A stretch of 64,000 bases of DNA from an uncultured Muribaculum sp. (GTDB lineage Bacteria; Bacteroidota; Bacteroidia; Bacteroidales; Muribaculaceae). Positions 46,876-56,031 of this stretch are shown one piece after another (within the stretch, counting starts at the first letter, position 1; the number at the start of each line of letters is the position of its first letter). The notes beneath the pieces are model-generated. The model saw only the letters and a list, made by a program, of their open reading frames with translations. It had not been told where the DNA came from and did not search any database. Location of the stretch: contig CAJUTE010000010.1 in assembly GCA_910589555.1 (NCBI GenBank), positions 9,778 through 73,777 of the forward strand, written 5' to 3'. A program made the translations under genes and the position numbers.

Positions 46876-47808
46876 ATGACAACACCGTCAAAACTCATAA
46901 GCATTGTCATACCGGTGTATAACCGGGCACACACCATCGAGCGCACTCTTGACTCAATCTACAGCCAGGACTCGCGCCCCATCACTCTGATTTTGGTGGA
47001 CAATAACTCCACCGACGATTCCCTCGAGGTGATGAACCGCTGGAAAGAACGCCATCATTCAAAAGAATTTGACATAACCATAACATCGGAAAACGCCATC
47101 CAAAGCGCTTCGGCAGCCCGAAACAAGGGACTTTCGCTGGTAAAGACACCCTACGTGATGTTCTTCGATTCCGACGACACCATGCGGAGCAATCATGTGA
47201 GACGCGCGGCAAACGCCTTCAACGAAGATCCCGACCTCGACATAGCAGGATGGGACATAATGTTTCACGCATCTGACGGCTCCACATCCATCCGCCCATT
47301 CGCCGATAAAGATGCCGTTTTCCGCCACACGTTCAATGCCACTTTAGCCACTTTGCGTTACGCGGCAAGCACCTCCTTGATAAGAGCCGCCGGCGGGTGG
47401 AACCCCACCGTACTCGGCTGGGACGACTATGAGCTGGGCTTAAGACTTCTGCAACGAAATCCGAAGTTAAAACGGCTTGGCGATGAAATCACAGTGGACG
47501 TGACGGAATCAAAAGAGTCAATAACCGGCACCGACTATTCCTCGCGCGCCATTCAGTGGGAGTACGCGCTTGACCTGGCTGAACAGCACTTCCTGAAGAG
47601 CGGCTGGAACACAAACTGGATCAATCTGCGGCGCGTGGTTCTGGCTGCGTTATACGCCCGTGAGCACTCACCCGAATCCACACGTCTGCTGAAAGAGACA
47701 TTGAGCCGGGAACCGAAATTCCACAAAAGAGCGCTATACCGCTTCGCCTACACCTATACCCGATGCGGCTGCCGCGGAATACACTTATTATTAAGGGGAT
47801 TTTTATAA
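46876..47808 (+). CDS. Family 2 glycosyltransferase
   Basis: A 310-residue GT2 enzyme: LISIVIPVYNRAHTIERTLD (7-26), LVDNNSTDDSLEV, ARNKGLSLVKTPYVMFFDSD with the DSDD metal site, and LGWDDYELGLRLLQ as the catalytic region. Second gene of a pair with the GT at 45866. Likely adds a sugar to a surface polysaccharide or glycoprotein; the substrates are not readable. Confidence 0.92.
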   Translation: MTTPSKLISIVIPVYNRAHTIERTLDSIYSQDSRPITLILVDNNSTDDSLEVMNRWKERHHSKEFDITITSENAIQSASAARNKGLSLVKTPYVMFFDSDDTMRSNHVRRAANAFNEDPDLDIAGWDIMFHASDGSTSIRPFADKDAVFRHTFNATLATLRYAASTSLIRAAGGWNPTVLGWDDYELGLRLLQRNPKLKRLGDEITVDVTESKESITGTDYSSRAIQWEYALDLAEQHFLKSGWNTNWINLRRVVLAALYAREHSPESTRLLKETLSREPKFHKRALYRFAYTYTRCGCRGIHLLLRGFL

Positions 47809-47857
47809 AAATGTTTAAAAACAGATTCCCAAATTCTTTTTATCGCCAAAAATTCAC

Positions 47858-47865
47858 TACCTTTG
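47858..47865 (+). promoter_or_regulatory. Promoter -7 word for greA
   Basis: TACCTTTG, about 95 bases before the greA ATG, leaving a leader of some 88 bases. Confidence 0.55.
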
Positions 47866-47901
47866 TAACACAATTAACAACGAAATTTATAGAGATAAGG
47901 G

Positions 47902-47935
47902 TCTCGCCAAACGGTCGAGATTCTTTAATTTTTTA
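47902..47935 (+). promoter_or_regulatory. Hairpin with T-rich tail in the greA leader (possible attenuator)
   Basis: TCTCGCC (47902-47908) pairs with GG-T-CGAGA (47913-47920, one bulged T) around AAAC, followed directly by TTCTTTAATTTTTTAG. It looks like a weak intrinsic terminator between the promoter word and the gene. Confidence 0.45.
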
Positions 47936-47959
47936 GTCTAACTTAAATACTATATAATC

Positions 47960-48430
47960 ATGGCCATCACTTACATGACTCGTGAAGGGTACAAAAAGAA
48001 AATGGATGAAATCGCTTATCTTGAGAATGTTAAGCGTCCCGAGATATCACGTGCCATTGGAGAAGCTCGTGACAAAGGCGACTTGTCGGAAAATGCGGAA
48101 TACGATGCCGCTAAAGAAGCTCAAGGAATGCTGGAAATGAAAATTTCACAGCTTAAGGATCTTGTGGCTAATGCACGCATAATCGACGACAGCAAGCTGA
48201 ACAACGAAATAGTTCAAATCCTGAACAAAGTGAAAATCAAAAATATCGCCAACGGCATGACTATGGAATACACCATTGTTGCCGACAGCGAAGCCAACCT
48301 CAAAGAAAAGAAGCTCGCGTCAAGCACTCCTATCGCTCAAGGTCTGCTCGGCCACAAGCTCGGAGAGGTTGTGGAAATCAAGATCCCGGCAGGAATCGCC
48401 AAATTTGAAATAGTCGAAATATCATTCTGA
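47960..48430 (+). CDS. greA: Transcription elongation factor GreA
   Basis: A 156-residue factor that enters the RNA polymerase secondary channel and rescues backtracked complexes by stimulating RNA cleavage. N-terminal coiled coil (about 8-75) with the acidic tip GEARDKGDLSENAEYDAAKE, and the C-terminal FKBP-like domain (SSTPIAQGLLGHKLGEVVEI). Full length. The HIT-family gene starts 2 bases after its stop. Confidence 0.97.
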   Translation: MAITYMTREGYKKKMDEIAYLENVKRPEISRAIGEARDKGDLSENAEYDAAKEAQGMLEMKISQLKDLVANARIIDDSKLNNEIVQILNKVKIKNIANGMTMEYTIVADSEANLKEKKLASSTPIAQGLLGHKLGEVVEIKIPAGIAKFEIVEISF

Positions 48431-48432
48431 CA

Positions 48433-48828
48433 ATGGCTACTATATTCAGCAAAATCGCTGCCGGCGAAATCCCGAGCTATAAAGTCGCTGAAGATGACAA
48501 GCACTACGCTTTTCTCGACATAAATCCTGTGGCTCCGGGACACACTCTTGTCATCCCCAAAAAGGAGGTGGACTATATATTTGATCTCTCTGACGACGAA
48601 TACCTCGAATTGCAGCTTTTCGCCAAACGTGTGGCAAAAGCCATGAAGAAATCGCTGCCATGCGAAAGAGTAGGTGTAGCCGTCATCGGGCTTGAAGTGC
48701 CTCACACCCACATCCATCTTGTGCCCATCAACAAAGAGAGCGACATGAATTTCTTCAAAGAAAAACTCTCGCTCGACAGCAAGGACATGAAGGATATAGC
48801 TGATTCAATCGCAGCCAACTTCAAGTAA
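48433..48828 (+). CDS. HIT-family nucleotide hydrolase (HinT-like)
   Basis: A 131-residue protein of the histidine-triad family, which hydrolyses AMP-linked compounds. FSKIAAGEIPSYKV and FLDINPVAPGHTLVIPKK are typical of HinT, and the catalytic triad is in VPHTHIHLVP (about 94-103). Translated together with greA. Confidence 0.95.
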   Translation: MATIFSKIAAGEIPSYKVAEDDKHYAFLDINPVAPGHTLVIPKKEVDYIFDLSDDEYLELQLFAKRVAKAMKKSLPCERVGVAVIGLEVPHTHIHLVPINKESDMNFFKEKLSLDSKDMKDIADSIAANFK

Positions 48829-48849
48829 CACCATTTTCACTCATCACAT

Positions 48850-48914
48850 AAATCATCTCAGCCCGAAAATTATGAATAATTTCATACTATTATGTCGGCA
48901 GAGATGATTTTTTT
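48850..48914 (+). terminator. Terminator after the greA-HIT operon
   Basis: AATCATCTC (48851-48859) pairs with GAGATGATT (48901-48909), with inner pairs GCCCGA/TCGGC and an AT-rich loop, followed by TTTTTTAT. Confidence 0.7.
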
Positions 48915-48947
48915 ATCGCTATAATCGTACATTTCCAAAATTTTGAC

Positions 48948-48955
48948 TATATTTG
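48948..48955 (+). promoter_or_regulatory. Promoter -7 word for the DUF349 gene
   Basis: TATATTTG, 60 bases before the ATG at 49016. Confidence 0.5.
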
Positions 48956-49015
48956 GAGAATTGAAATACAGATGCCGCCAAAATATATTTGCGGCTCACT
49001 TAACAGAATAACCTT

Positions 49016-50866
49016 ATGGAATTACGTGACCTTTCCCTGCCGGAGGAAAACACCGAAAGGGATATCTTGAATGGTGGAGAGGAATCTCCCACAGAAATTG
49101 CAGAAAATGCAACGGTGGAAGCTATGGATGCCGATGAAAAACAGAGCAATGAGCCAAATGACAAAAAGCATTTGACAAAGGAAGAAATTATCGCCACCTT
49201 AAAGGATTTGAACCTGAAAGATGGCAGCGAAATATCACGTGATGAGATCACGCATCTAAAACAAGCGTTTTTCGCCATCCGCAAGAATGAGCTTGCGGTA
49301 GAAAAACAAGCGTTTCTTGAAAAAGGCAACGAAGAAGCCGCTTTCGCTCCCATGCCTGATGAAGCCGAAGAACAGTTCCAGGCTATCATGAAGGAATTGA
49401 AAGAGAAGAAAGCCGCCTACATTGCCGAAGTGGAAGCACAAAAACAAGCAAATCTCGCTAAAAAGCTGGAAATAATAGATGAGCTTGAGAAACTTGCCGA
49501 GGACACTGACAACGTCAACCGCACATTCCCCCGCTTCCGCGAGCTCACACAGGAATTCAAAAATGCCGGTGAGGTGCCTCCTACCGAAACCACCGACATA
49601 TACCGCAACTATTCAGCGGCGGTGGAACGATTCTATGACCGCTTGAAAATCAACAAAGACCTGCGCGACTATGATTTCAAGAAGAACCTTGAGCAAAAGC
49701 AGCTCCTCATTGATGAAGCTGAAAAACTCGCAGCAGAAAACGATGTGATTCTCGCATTCCGCCGCTTGCAGGAACTTCATGAGAAATGGCGTGAAACCGG
49801 TCCTGTAGCTAAAGAAATAAGGGAAAGCATCTGGGAGAAATTCAAGGATGCTTCGGCGGTGATCAATAAACGCTATCAAGACTTCTTTGAACAGCGCAAA
49901 GCTCGCGAACGCGAAAACGAAGAAAAGAAAACAGAAATATGCGAACGCGTTGAGGCTCTTGATTTTTCATCATTGAAAAACTATGCCGCTTGGGAAGAGA
50001 TGACCAAGACAATATTGGCTGCTCAACAAGACTGGAAAAAACTCGGATTCGCATCGAAAAAGGTAAACAACACCCTATTCGCGCGCTTCCGTGAAACTTG
50101 CGATAAATTCTTCGCGGCAAAAGCTGAATTTTTCAAAAACATCAGAGAAAACCATTCAGCCAACCTCGACAAGAAAGTTGCCCTATGCGAAAAAGCTGAA
50201 GCGCTTAAAGAGAGCACCGACTGGAAAAATACTGCCGACAAGCTCGTAAGCTTACAAAAAGAATGGAAAACAATCGGTTCTGTCGACAAGAAACACAGCG
50301 ATGCCGTGTGGGAACGCTTCCAGCAAGCCTGCGACTATTTCTTTGACCGCCGAAAAAAAGCCACTTCAAGCACACGCAAAGCCGAACAACAGAACTTAAA
50401 AGACAAAAACTCAGTCATCGAGAGCCTCAAGAACATTCCGCTCGAAACTCCGCGTGACGAGGCGGTGAAGCTCATCAAAGACGCAATGGCTAAATGGCAG
50501 CAGATAGGACACGTTCCGTTCAAGGACAAGGACAAAGTCTACAACGCATATCGTGAAATAGTCGACAAGCTTTATGACCATTTCGATGTCAAGGAAACTC
50601 GCGCCAACATGGCTAACTTCGCCAATGACATAAACGAGATGGCTGCCGACACCAATAAGCTATATCGTGAACGCGAACGCCTTGCAAGAGCTTGCGAACA
50701 GAAACGCAGCGAATTGAAGACCTACGAGAACAACCTCGGATTCTTCAACATCACCTCCAAAGGCGGAAACTCACTGCTTAAGGATAACGAACGCCGTATG
50801 CAACGCATCAAAGAGGATATCGCTGCATTGGAAAGCAAGATCAAGCTCATCGACAGCAAACTATAA
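49016..50866 (+). CDS. DUF349 repeat protein
   Basis: A 616-residue, charged, mostly helical protein. An acidic N-terminus (about 1-60, NPNDKKHLTKEE-like) is followed by about five DUF349 repeats of 70-75 residues, each with the pattern WKxxGxVxxxxxxxxWxxFxxxxxxFF (for example WRETGPVAKEIRESIWEKF, WKKLGFASKKVNNTLFARF, WKTIGSVDKKHSDAVWERF and WQQIGHVPFKDKDKVYNAY). The C-terminal 70 residues are coiled coil. DUF349 proteins are widespread in Bacteroidetes; the function is unknown. No membrane segment or signal peptide. Confidence 0.9.
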   Translation: MELRDLSLPEENTERDILNGGEESPTEIAENATVEAMDADEKQSNEPNDKKHLTKEEIIATLKDLNLKDGSEISRDEITHLKQAFFAIRKNELAVEKQAFLEKGNEEAAFAPMPDEAEEQFQAIMKELKEKKAAYIAEVEAQKQANLAKKLEIIDELEKLAEDTDNVNRTFPRFRELTQEFKNAGEVPPTETTDIYRNYSAAVERFYDRLKINKDLRDYDFKKNLEQKQLLIDEAEKLAAENDVILAFRRLQELHEKWRETGPVAKEIRESIWEKFKDASAVINKRYQDFFEQRKARERENEEKKTEICERVEALDFSSLKNYAAWEEMTKTILAAQQDWKKLGFASKKVNNTLFARFRETCDKFFAAKAEFFKNIRENHSANLDKKVALCEKAEALKESTDWKNTADKLVSLQKEWKTIGSVDKKHSDAVWERFQQACDYFFDRRKKATSSTRKAEQQNLKDKNSVIESLKNIPLETPRDEAVKLIKDAMAKWQQIGHVPFKDKDKVYNAYREIVDKLYDHFDVKETRANMANFANDINEMAADTNKLYRERERLARACEQKRSELKTYENNLGFFNITSKGGNSLLKDNERRMQRIKEDIAALESKIKLIDSKL

Positions 50867-50914
50867 TCCGGATAAACCGGTAACCATACACTAAAACAAA
50901 AAAACTTCAAGATA

Positions 50915-50996
50915 CCGCGAAAGCGCGGCATCACTGATTAAGCCTTATAACCTTCACTTGCTCCCGGGAAGCACACTCATGCTTCCCGAGGGCAAG
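50915..50996 (+). terminator. Two hairpins after the DUF349 gene
   Basis: CCGCG/CGCGG at 50915-50928, then a 17-base stem CTTGCTCCCGGGAAGCA (50957-50973) with its near-perfect partner at 50980-50996 around CACTCA. No T run follows, so this may be a processing or repeat hairpin rather than a classical terminator. Confidence 0.5.
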
Positions 50997-51049
50997 CGAA
51001 ATATTTAGAGGCAGTTCAATAACCATCCATTTCTTAAATTAACCATACA

Positions 51050-52429
51050 TTGCAAGGTAAAGGCAGATACGGGAAATATCTTCATGCGGCAGAAACGCTT
51101 GTCGGTTTTTTAATGGTCAACCTGGCATTCCTGATCGCAAGTTTATCCGACGAATTTGTCGTCGGATTCAGGTGGAAAGTGACGTGGCTCATAGTCAACA
51201 TCTCTTATCTGCCTGTAGCTTACCTGCGTGCCAATCTGAACCAAACGAGAGCCACCCATCTTGACATAATAGTAAAGCACGCATTTGAAGCTGCATTCAT
51301 TCATGCGTTGTTCTTTTTCTCAATATTGGCGTTTCTTGACTCGTGGGTTCACAATATGTCATTCTACCTTTGGTTCTACGCCCTGTTGTTCACATTGCTT
51401 CCCGTAGGATGGATATCCACAAGGCTATGCACCAAACACCTGCGCAAAAAAGGCATAAATTACACCCGAGCCATCATAATAGGCAACGGCGACACTGCCA
51501 TACGCCTGCAGGAAGAGATGCTCTCTGACCCGGGCTACGGATATAGAGTGCTCGGAATATTCGCTTCCTCACAAGGAATCATCCCCGATAGCTGTTACCT
51601 CGGCACGTTGGACAACCTTGAGAGATTTGTCATCGACAATAACGTCGATGAGATTTATTATGCCATATCGGGAGAAGATGCCGAAACCTTCCGCAGAGTG
51701 GTGAAAATAGCCGATGATTCAGTTGTGCAATTCTACTACGTGCCTCAGGTAAGCCCTTATGTGACACGTGTCGGAGAGTTATCCAACATTGGACGCGTGC
51801 CCATATTGTCCATCCGTAAAAATCCGCTTAAAAACCCTCTGAACCGGGCATTGAAACGAGGCTTTGACCTGCTGTTCTCAACCACGTTCCTGATAGTGTC
51901 GCCAGTTGTATTCATCCCCATAGTAATCGCGGTGAAACTATCATCGCCGGGACCGATATTCTTCAAGCAGAAGCGCACAGGATATCTCGGACGTGAATTC
52001 TACTGCTACAAATTCCGCACGATGAAGGTGAACGCCTCAAGCGACAGCAAGCAGGCGACCCGCAATGACTCGCGCATCACAAAGGTCGGAAAATTCCTTC
52101 GCCACACCAGTATGGACGAACTACCCCAGTTCATCAACGTGTGGCTCGGCGATATGTCGGTAGTGGGTCCTCGGCCGCACATGATAAAGCAGACTACCGA
52201 CTACACCAAACTCATCGACAAATACATGGTGCGCCACATGATAAAGCCCGGCATCACCGGATGGGCGCAAATCACCGGCTATCGCGGACAGACCGACGAG
52301 CTTTGGCAGATGGAAAAGCGCGTGGAATGCGATGTGTGGTACATCGAACACTGGAATTTTTTCCTTGACCTCAAAATTATCGTTCTCACAGTCATCAACG
52401 CCATTCGCGGCGAAGAAAATGCATTCTGA
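51050..52429 (+). CDS. Undecaprenyl-phosphate sugar phosphotransferase (WcaJ type)
   Basis: A 459-residue inner-membrane enzyme placing the first sugar phosphate (often glucose-1-phosphate) on undecaprenyl phosphate to begin capsule or exopolysaccharide synthesis. Four N-terminal helices (about 15-125), a CoA-binding-like fold (IIIGNGDTAIRLQEEML), a further helix, then the bacterial sugar transferase domain: KRGFDLLFSTTFLIVSPVVF, SPGPIFFKQKRTGYLGREF, YKFRTMK, TSMDELPQFINVWLGDMSVV and GPRPHM. The N-terminus MQGKGRYGKYL, usual in the family, begins at a TTG; the next in-frame ATG would cut the first helix. recQ starts 3 bases after the stop. Confidence 0.93.
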   Translation: MQGKGRYGKYLHAAETLVGFLMVNLAFLIASLSDEFVVGFRWKVTWLIVNISYLPVAYLRANLNQTRATHLDIIVKHAFEAAFIHALFFFSILAFLDSWVHNMSFYLWFYALLFTLLPVGWISTRLCTKHLRKKGINYTRAIIIGNGDTAIRLQEEMLSDPGYGYRVLGIFASSQGIIPDSCYLGTLDNLERFVIDNNVDEIYYAISGEDAETFRRVVKIADDSVVQFYYVPQVSPYVTRVGELSNIGRVPILSIRKNPLKNPLNRALKRGFDLLFSTTFLIVSPVVFIPIVIAVKLSSPGPIFFKQKRTGYLGREFYCYKFRTMKVNASSDSKQATRNDSRITKVGKFLRHTSMDELPQFINVWLGDMSVVGPRPHMIKQTTDYTKLIDKYMVRHMIKPGITGWAQITGYRGQTDELWQMEKRVECDVWYIEHWNFFLDLKIIVLTVINAIRGEENAF

Positions 52430-52432
52430 ACA

Positions 52433-54244
52433 GTGAAAGATTCCTCTTTTATCACCAAGGCAAAAGCCCTGCTTAGAAAATTCTATGGCTACGATGAGTT
52501 CCGGCAAGGACAGGAAGAAATCATATCATCAATCGCCTCTCGACGGGACACAGTGGTGTTAATGCCCACCGGAGGCGGCAAGTCAATATGCTACCAGCTT
52601 CCGGCAATAATAGCCGAAGGATGCTGCATTGTCGTGTCGCCGTTAATATCTCTGATGAAAGACCAGGTATCGGCGCTGGAAGCTAACGGCATTCCGGCTG
52701 CAGCTGTGCATAGCGGCAATACCGACATTGCCAACCGCACCGTCATGGAAGAAGCCTATCGGGGCAATATAAAACTGCTTTATATGTCGCCCGAGAGGCT
52801 CGTGATGGAGATGCAGCACAATGATTTCAGCCGATGGGCAAGTTTTTTTGCCATCGATGAAGCGCATTGCATATCGCAGTGGGGACATGATTTCCGCCCG
52901 GAGTACGCTGAATTGGGAGCTATCAAAATGCGTTATCCCGATATGCCGGTAATAGCATTGACTGCCACTGCCGACAAGCTCACTCGCGACGACATTGTGG
53001 AAAAACTCCACCTCAAAAATCCGTTCACCTACATATCATCATTCGACCGCCCTAACATATCCATCTCCGTAATGCCCAATCCCGGCAAGAAAGAGAAGAT
53101 GAAAATAATCGAACGAATGATCGACAGGCATCCGGGCGACAGCGGCATAATCTACTGCCTCAGCCGCAAAGGCGCCGAGTCCATGAGCGCCGAACTGAAT
53201 CTGCGGGGATACGAAAGCACGGTCTATCACGCCGGTTTGTCGCCCCACGAAAGAGACACCGCCCAGAATATGTTCATCAGCGGCGACACCAAGATAGTGT
53301 GCGCGACAGTAGCGTTCGGCATGGGCATCGACAAGAGCGACGTGCGCTGGGTCATACACAACAATATGCCCAAAAACATCGAAAGCTACTATCAGGAGAT
53401 CGGCAGAGCCGGCCGCGACGGAGCGCCGGCGGAAGCGTTGATGTTCTACTCCTTTGCCGATGTCGCAGCCATTCAAAAATTCATCGAGGAATCAGGAAAA
53501 CCCGGAATAGACAACACAAAACTCTCCCGCATGAAGGAATTTTGCGAAAGCCATGTGTGCCGGCGCAGAGTATTGCTAAGCTATTTCAACGAAACATTCG
53601 ACCATGACTGCCACAATTGCGACGTGTGCCTCGACCCGCCCGAGCGGATTGATGGATCAACCATAGCGCAGATGGCGCTCAGCGCCATGATACGCACCAA
53701 TGAGAAAGCAGGCATAACAATGCTTATCGACGTGCTTCGCGGATCGGCTCGGTCTGAAATTTTCGAACGCGGATTTGACAAAATAAAAACCTACGGAGTG
53801 GGACGCGGCAGATCATTTGCCGAATGGAATTTCTATATGTCACAATTACTGCAACTGGGAATAGTCGACATAGCCTATGCCGAAAGCAATCACCTTAAAG
53901 CCACACCCTACGGAATGCAGGTGCTCCACGGAAAAGCATCGGTTCAGCTCGCTAAATACATACCTCCCACCCCCACAGCCAAAGCATCTCCTCGCAAGGC
54001 AAAAGAGAATAAGCCAGCCAATCCGGCTGAACGGTTATTCCTCGCATTGAAAGAGCTCCGCTCAAAGATAGCCAAGGAGGAAAACATACCCCCTTACCTT
54101 GTCTTCTCCGACAAAACTCTGCTTGAAATGGTCAGACACCGTCCCACTACATTGATGTCATTCAACTCAATTAATGGCGTAGGCGAAAAAAAGAGCCTGA
54201 AATACTGGTCAAGATTCACCGCGCTGATAAAGCAATTCACCTAA
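52433..54244 (+). CDS. recQ: ATP-dependent DNA helicase RecQ
   Basis: A 603-residue 3'-5' helicase for repair and fork rescue. Helicase motifs: [14 protein letters not shown] (motif 0), [12 protein letters not shown] (Walker A), [18 protein letters not shown] (DEAH box and RecQ loop), TATADKLT and the C-terminal lobe [12 protein letters not shown] and [10 protein letters not shown]. The zinc site is CESHVCRRR plus [11 protein letters not shown] (about 363-398), followed by a winged helix and a C-terminal HRDC domain (about 520-600). The start is GTG, as no ATG lies upstream in frame near the motifs. Confidence 0.96.
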   Translation: MKDSSFITKAKALLRKFYGYDEFRQGQEEIISSIASRRDTVVLMPTGGGKSICYQLPAIIAEGCCIVVSPLISLMKDQVSALEANGIPAAAVHSGNTDIANRTVMEEAYRGNIKLLYMSPERLVMEMQHNDFSRWASFFAIDEAHCISQWGHDFRPEYAELGAIKMRYPDMPVIALTATADKLTRDDIVEKLHLKNPFTYISSFDRPNISISVMPNPGKKEKMKIIERMIDRHPGDSGIIYCLSRKGAESMSAELNLRGYESTVYHAGLSPHERDTAQNMFISGDTKIVCATVAFGMGIDKSDVRWVIHNNMPKNIESYYQEIGRAGRDGAPAEALMFYSFADVAAIQKFIEESGKPGIDNTKLSRMKEFCESHVCRRRVLLSYFNETFDHDCHNCDVCLDPPERIDGSTIAQMALSAMIRTNEKAGITMLIDVLRGSARSEIFERGFDKIKTYGVGRGRSFAEWNFYMSQLLQLGIVDIAYAESNHLKATPYGMQVLHGKASVQLAKYIPPTPTAKASPRKAKENKPANPAERLFLALKELRSKIAKEENIPPYLVFSDKTLLEMVRHRPTTLMSFNSINGVGEKKSLKYWSRFTALIKQFT

Positions 54245-54257
54245 AAAACAGAACAGC

Positions 54258-54836
54258 ATGGCACATCCTATTGAGTATCTGAAAAAAATATTCAAACTAT
54301 CGCCCGAGAGAATCGAACTGGTGAGCACCATGATTGTCGAGAAGCACATGCCGAAAGGGAGCTTTATCGAACGCAGCAACCAGGTGATCGAAACCTACTA
54401 TATAAAAAAAGGAGCAGCGCGCGCTTTCTACACAAAAGACGGGAAAGAACACACAATCGCATTCGCGTTTGAAGACGAGTACCTGTTGACTAAAGGATTC
54501 GCAGGAAACGAACCTGTCCAAATCACCATAACCTTCCTTGAGGATACGAAGATAATCTACATACCATCTTCGCGGCTCAAAGAAGCCCTTGACAACATCA
54601 AAACCGAAAAATCGCCGGAAGCGATCCTGTTTTTCCATGCAGGACTACAACAATATCTCACATATCTTGAAGAACGGCTCTACGTGTTTCAGAGCATGAG
54701 CGCCAGAGAACGCTATGAATGGGTCATAAACCGATATCCCCGACTGCTGGAATATGCCACATTGACACAGATCGCATCATACCTCGGGCTCACAAAAGAA
54801 ACCCTCTACCGCATACGCTCCGGAAAATACCGATGA
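54258..54836 (+). CDS. Crp/Fnr-like cyclic-nucleotide-binding regulator
   Basis: A 192-residue protein with an N-terminal cNMP-binding-like domain (about 15-120: VEKHMPKGSFIERSNQVIE, YYIKKGAARAFYTKDGKEH) and a short helical C-terminus ending in a helix-turn-helix (ATLTQIASYLGLTKETLYRI). This short class is common in Bacteroidetes. The ligand is unknown. It lies 13 bases after recQ. Confidence 0.88.
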   Translation: MAHPIEYLKKIFKLSPERIELVSTMIVEKHMPKGSFIERSNQVIETYYIKKGAARAFYTKDGKEHTIAFAFEDEYLLTKGFAGNEPVQITITFLEDTKIIYIPSSRLKEALDNIKTEKSPEAILFFHAGLQQYLTYLEERLYVFQSMSARERYEWVINRYPRLLEYATLTQIASYLGLTKETLYRIRSGKYR

Positions 54837-55256
54837 TGCAGCATCGGCACTATTGCATATCGGCAAAAACAGATAAGAGATGCCGTGAAACGGCATTGCA
54901 ATCGCAGCTCCGCCACGAGATATGGGGAAAAGCTATAAATGCCTGAAAGGCAGTGCCTACGAATAGCCGCGGTACAGGGAGCCGCAGGCGACCTGTGCCC
55001 GGAAAGACGCACGCCCAAGACGCACTCTGCAAAGAGTGCCCCTAAAAAACGCCACAAATGCCGTGAAACGGCATTGCAATCGTAGCTCCGCCACGAGGCG
55101 AAGCCGAGGTGCGGTGAAAGCCGGCACAAACAAACGGGCATCGAAGATGTCCACCAACATCACAAACCCCACCGAACTAAGTGTCCGCCCCCAAAAAAAC
55201 ATGGTCAAGCGCCGAAACAGGCACCTGACCATGCTATCGTTCTATTTCAATGAAAA
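54837..55256. repeat. Cluster of dispersed repeats R2 and R3
   Basis: No gene is seen. A partial R3 unit (54880-54925, TGCCGTGAAACGGCATTGCA) is followed by R2 copy b (54935-55045, with hairpin GCACTCT-GCAA-AGAGTGC at 55022-55039) and a full R3 copy (55056-55160, ending GGGCATCGAAGATGTCCACC). R3 matches 36236-36345 and 35122-35172; R2 matches 5823-6003. Open frames here, such as RAQVACGSLY-type peptides, come from the repeats and are not genes. Confidence 0.8.
55193..55233 (-). terminator. Terminator of the ferritin gene
   Basis: On the minus strand CATGGTCA (55233-55226) and TGACCATG (55207-55200) with inner GTGCC/GGCGC pairs, followed by seven T (55199-55193). A classical intrinsic terminator about 24 bases after the stop. 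Confidence 0.8.
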
Positions 55257-55778
55257 TCAATCCTGCTGAGCCAATGGAGCCGGAACATTATACACGCGTG
55301 TCGCGAGCTCGCGGTCAAGAGTATAAAGAGCAAGGCCGTCATTACCGATCAGTTTCAACCGGTCGATGAGATTGCGTGCGGTTTCCTCCTCCTCTACCTG
55401 CTCGGAAACAAACCAGTCAAGCTTACCACGGGTAGCATAGTCATGTTCAGCCTCGGCAAGAGCATAAAGATTATTGATCATGGCGGTCACTTTCTCTTCA
55501 TGAGCCAAAGTTGCCTCAAATGCAGCCAACGGTGATTCCCAGCTTGTTTCAACAGCTGCAATAGGTTCAAGCATGACACGGCCGCCGCGTGAATTCAGAT
55601 AGTTGATGAAGATTTCAGCATGAGCCTGCTCTTCCTTGAACTGAATGCGGAACCAATTGGCGATGCCTGAATTGCCCTCTGCCTCAAAGTGCATTGCCAT
55701 TGAGAGATAAAGATAACCCGACCAAAATTCAGCATTGATCTGCGCATTTATTGCGTCTTGAATTTTACCATTAATCAT
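55257..55778 (-). CDS. ftnA: Ferritin
   Basis: A 173-residue iron-storage protein forming 24-subunit shells that oxidise and store ferrous iron. Ferroxidase residues lie in INAEFWSGYLYLSMA (Glu), FKEEQAHAEIFINYLNSRGG (Glu and His) and FVSEQVEEEETAR. This is the Ftn rather than the haem-binding bacterioferritin pattern. Own promoter and terminator. Confidence 0.95.
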   Translation of the reverse strand: MINGKIQDAINAQINAEFWSGYLYLSMAMHFEAEGNSGIANWFRIQFKEEQAHAEIFINYLNSRGGRVMLEPIAAVETSWESPLAAFEATLAHEEKVTAMINNLYALAEAEHDYATRGKLDWFVSEQVEEEETARNLIDRLKLIGNDGLALYTLDRELATRVYNVPAPLAQQD

Positions 55779-55815
55779 AATACTATTGTTAAATCAATTC
55801 ATAATTTTCGTAAAG

Positions 55816-55846
55816 CAAAAGTAATTGTTTATTCTGAAAGAACAAA
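55816..55846 (-). promoter_or_regulatory. Promoter of the ferritin gene
   Basis: Minus-strand TTTG (55846-55843), 19 bases, TACTTTTG (55823-55816), 37 bases before the start codon. Confidence 0.7.
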
Positions 55847-55959
55847 AACTTTCCTCTTCAATAGTGATATTTGACCAAATAAAATATTATATTATTTAAA
55901 AAAAATTAAATCTATTCACAAATATGACATTTATCATATTCAGTCCCGTCAACCCTAAG

Positions 55960-55967
55960 TAACTTTG
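55960..55967 (+). promoter_or_regulatory. Promoter -7 word for the RND efflux operon
   Basis: TAACTTTG, about 64 bases before the chosen ATG of the adaptor gene. The frame's apparent TTG start at 55972 lies only 4 bases after it and is unlikely. Confidence 0.6.
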
Positions 55968-56031
55968 CAACTTGAAAAAGTATAAAACCATCAGAACAGA
56001 AAGCAAAACATTAATGTATAACAAATTTTTT

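Noticed and set aside
54806..55232. Several 60-110-codon frames with peptides such as VACGSLY and CNAVSRH
   Set aside because: They are translations of the dispersed repeats; the same peptides appear at the other repeat copies.
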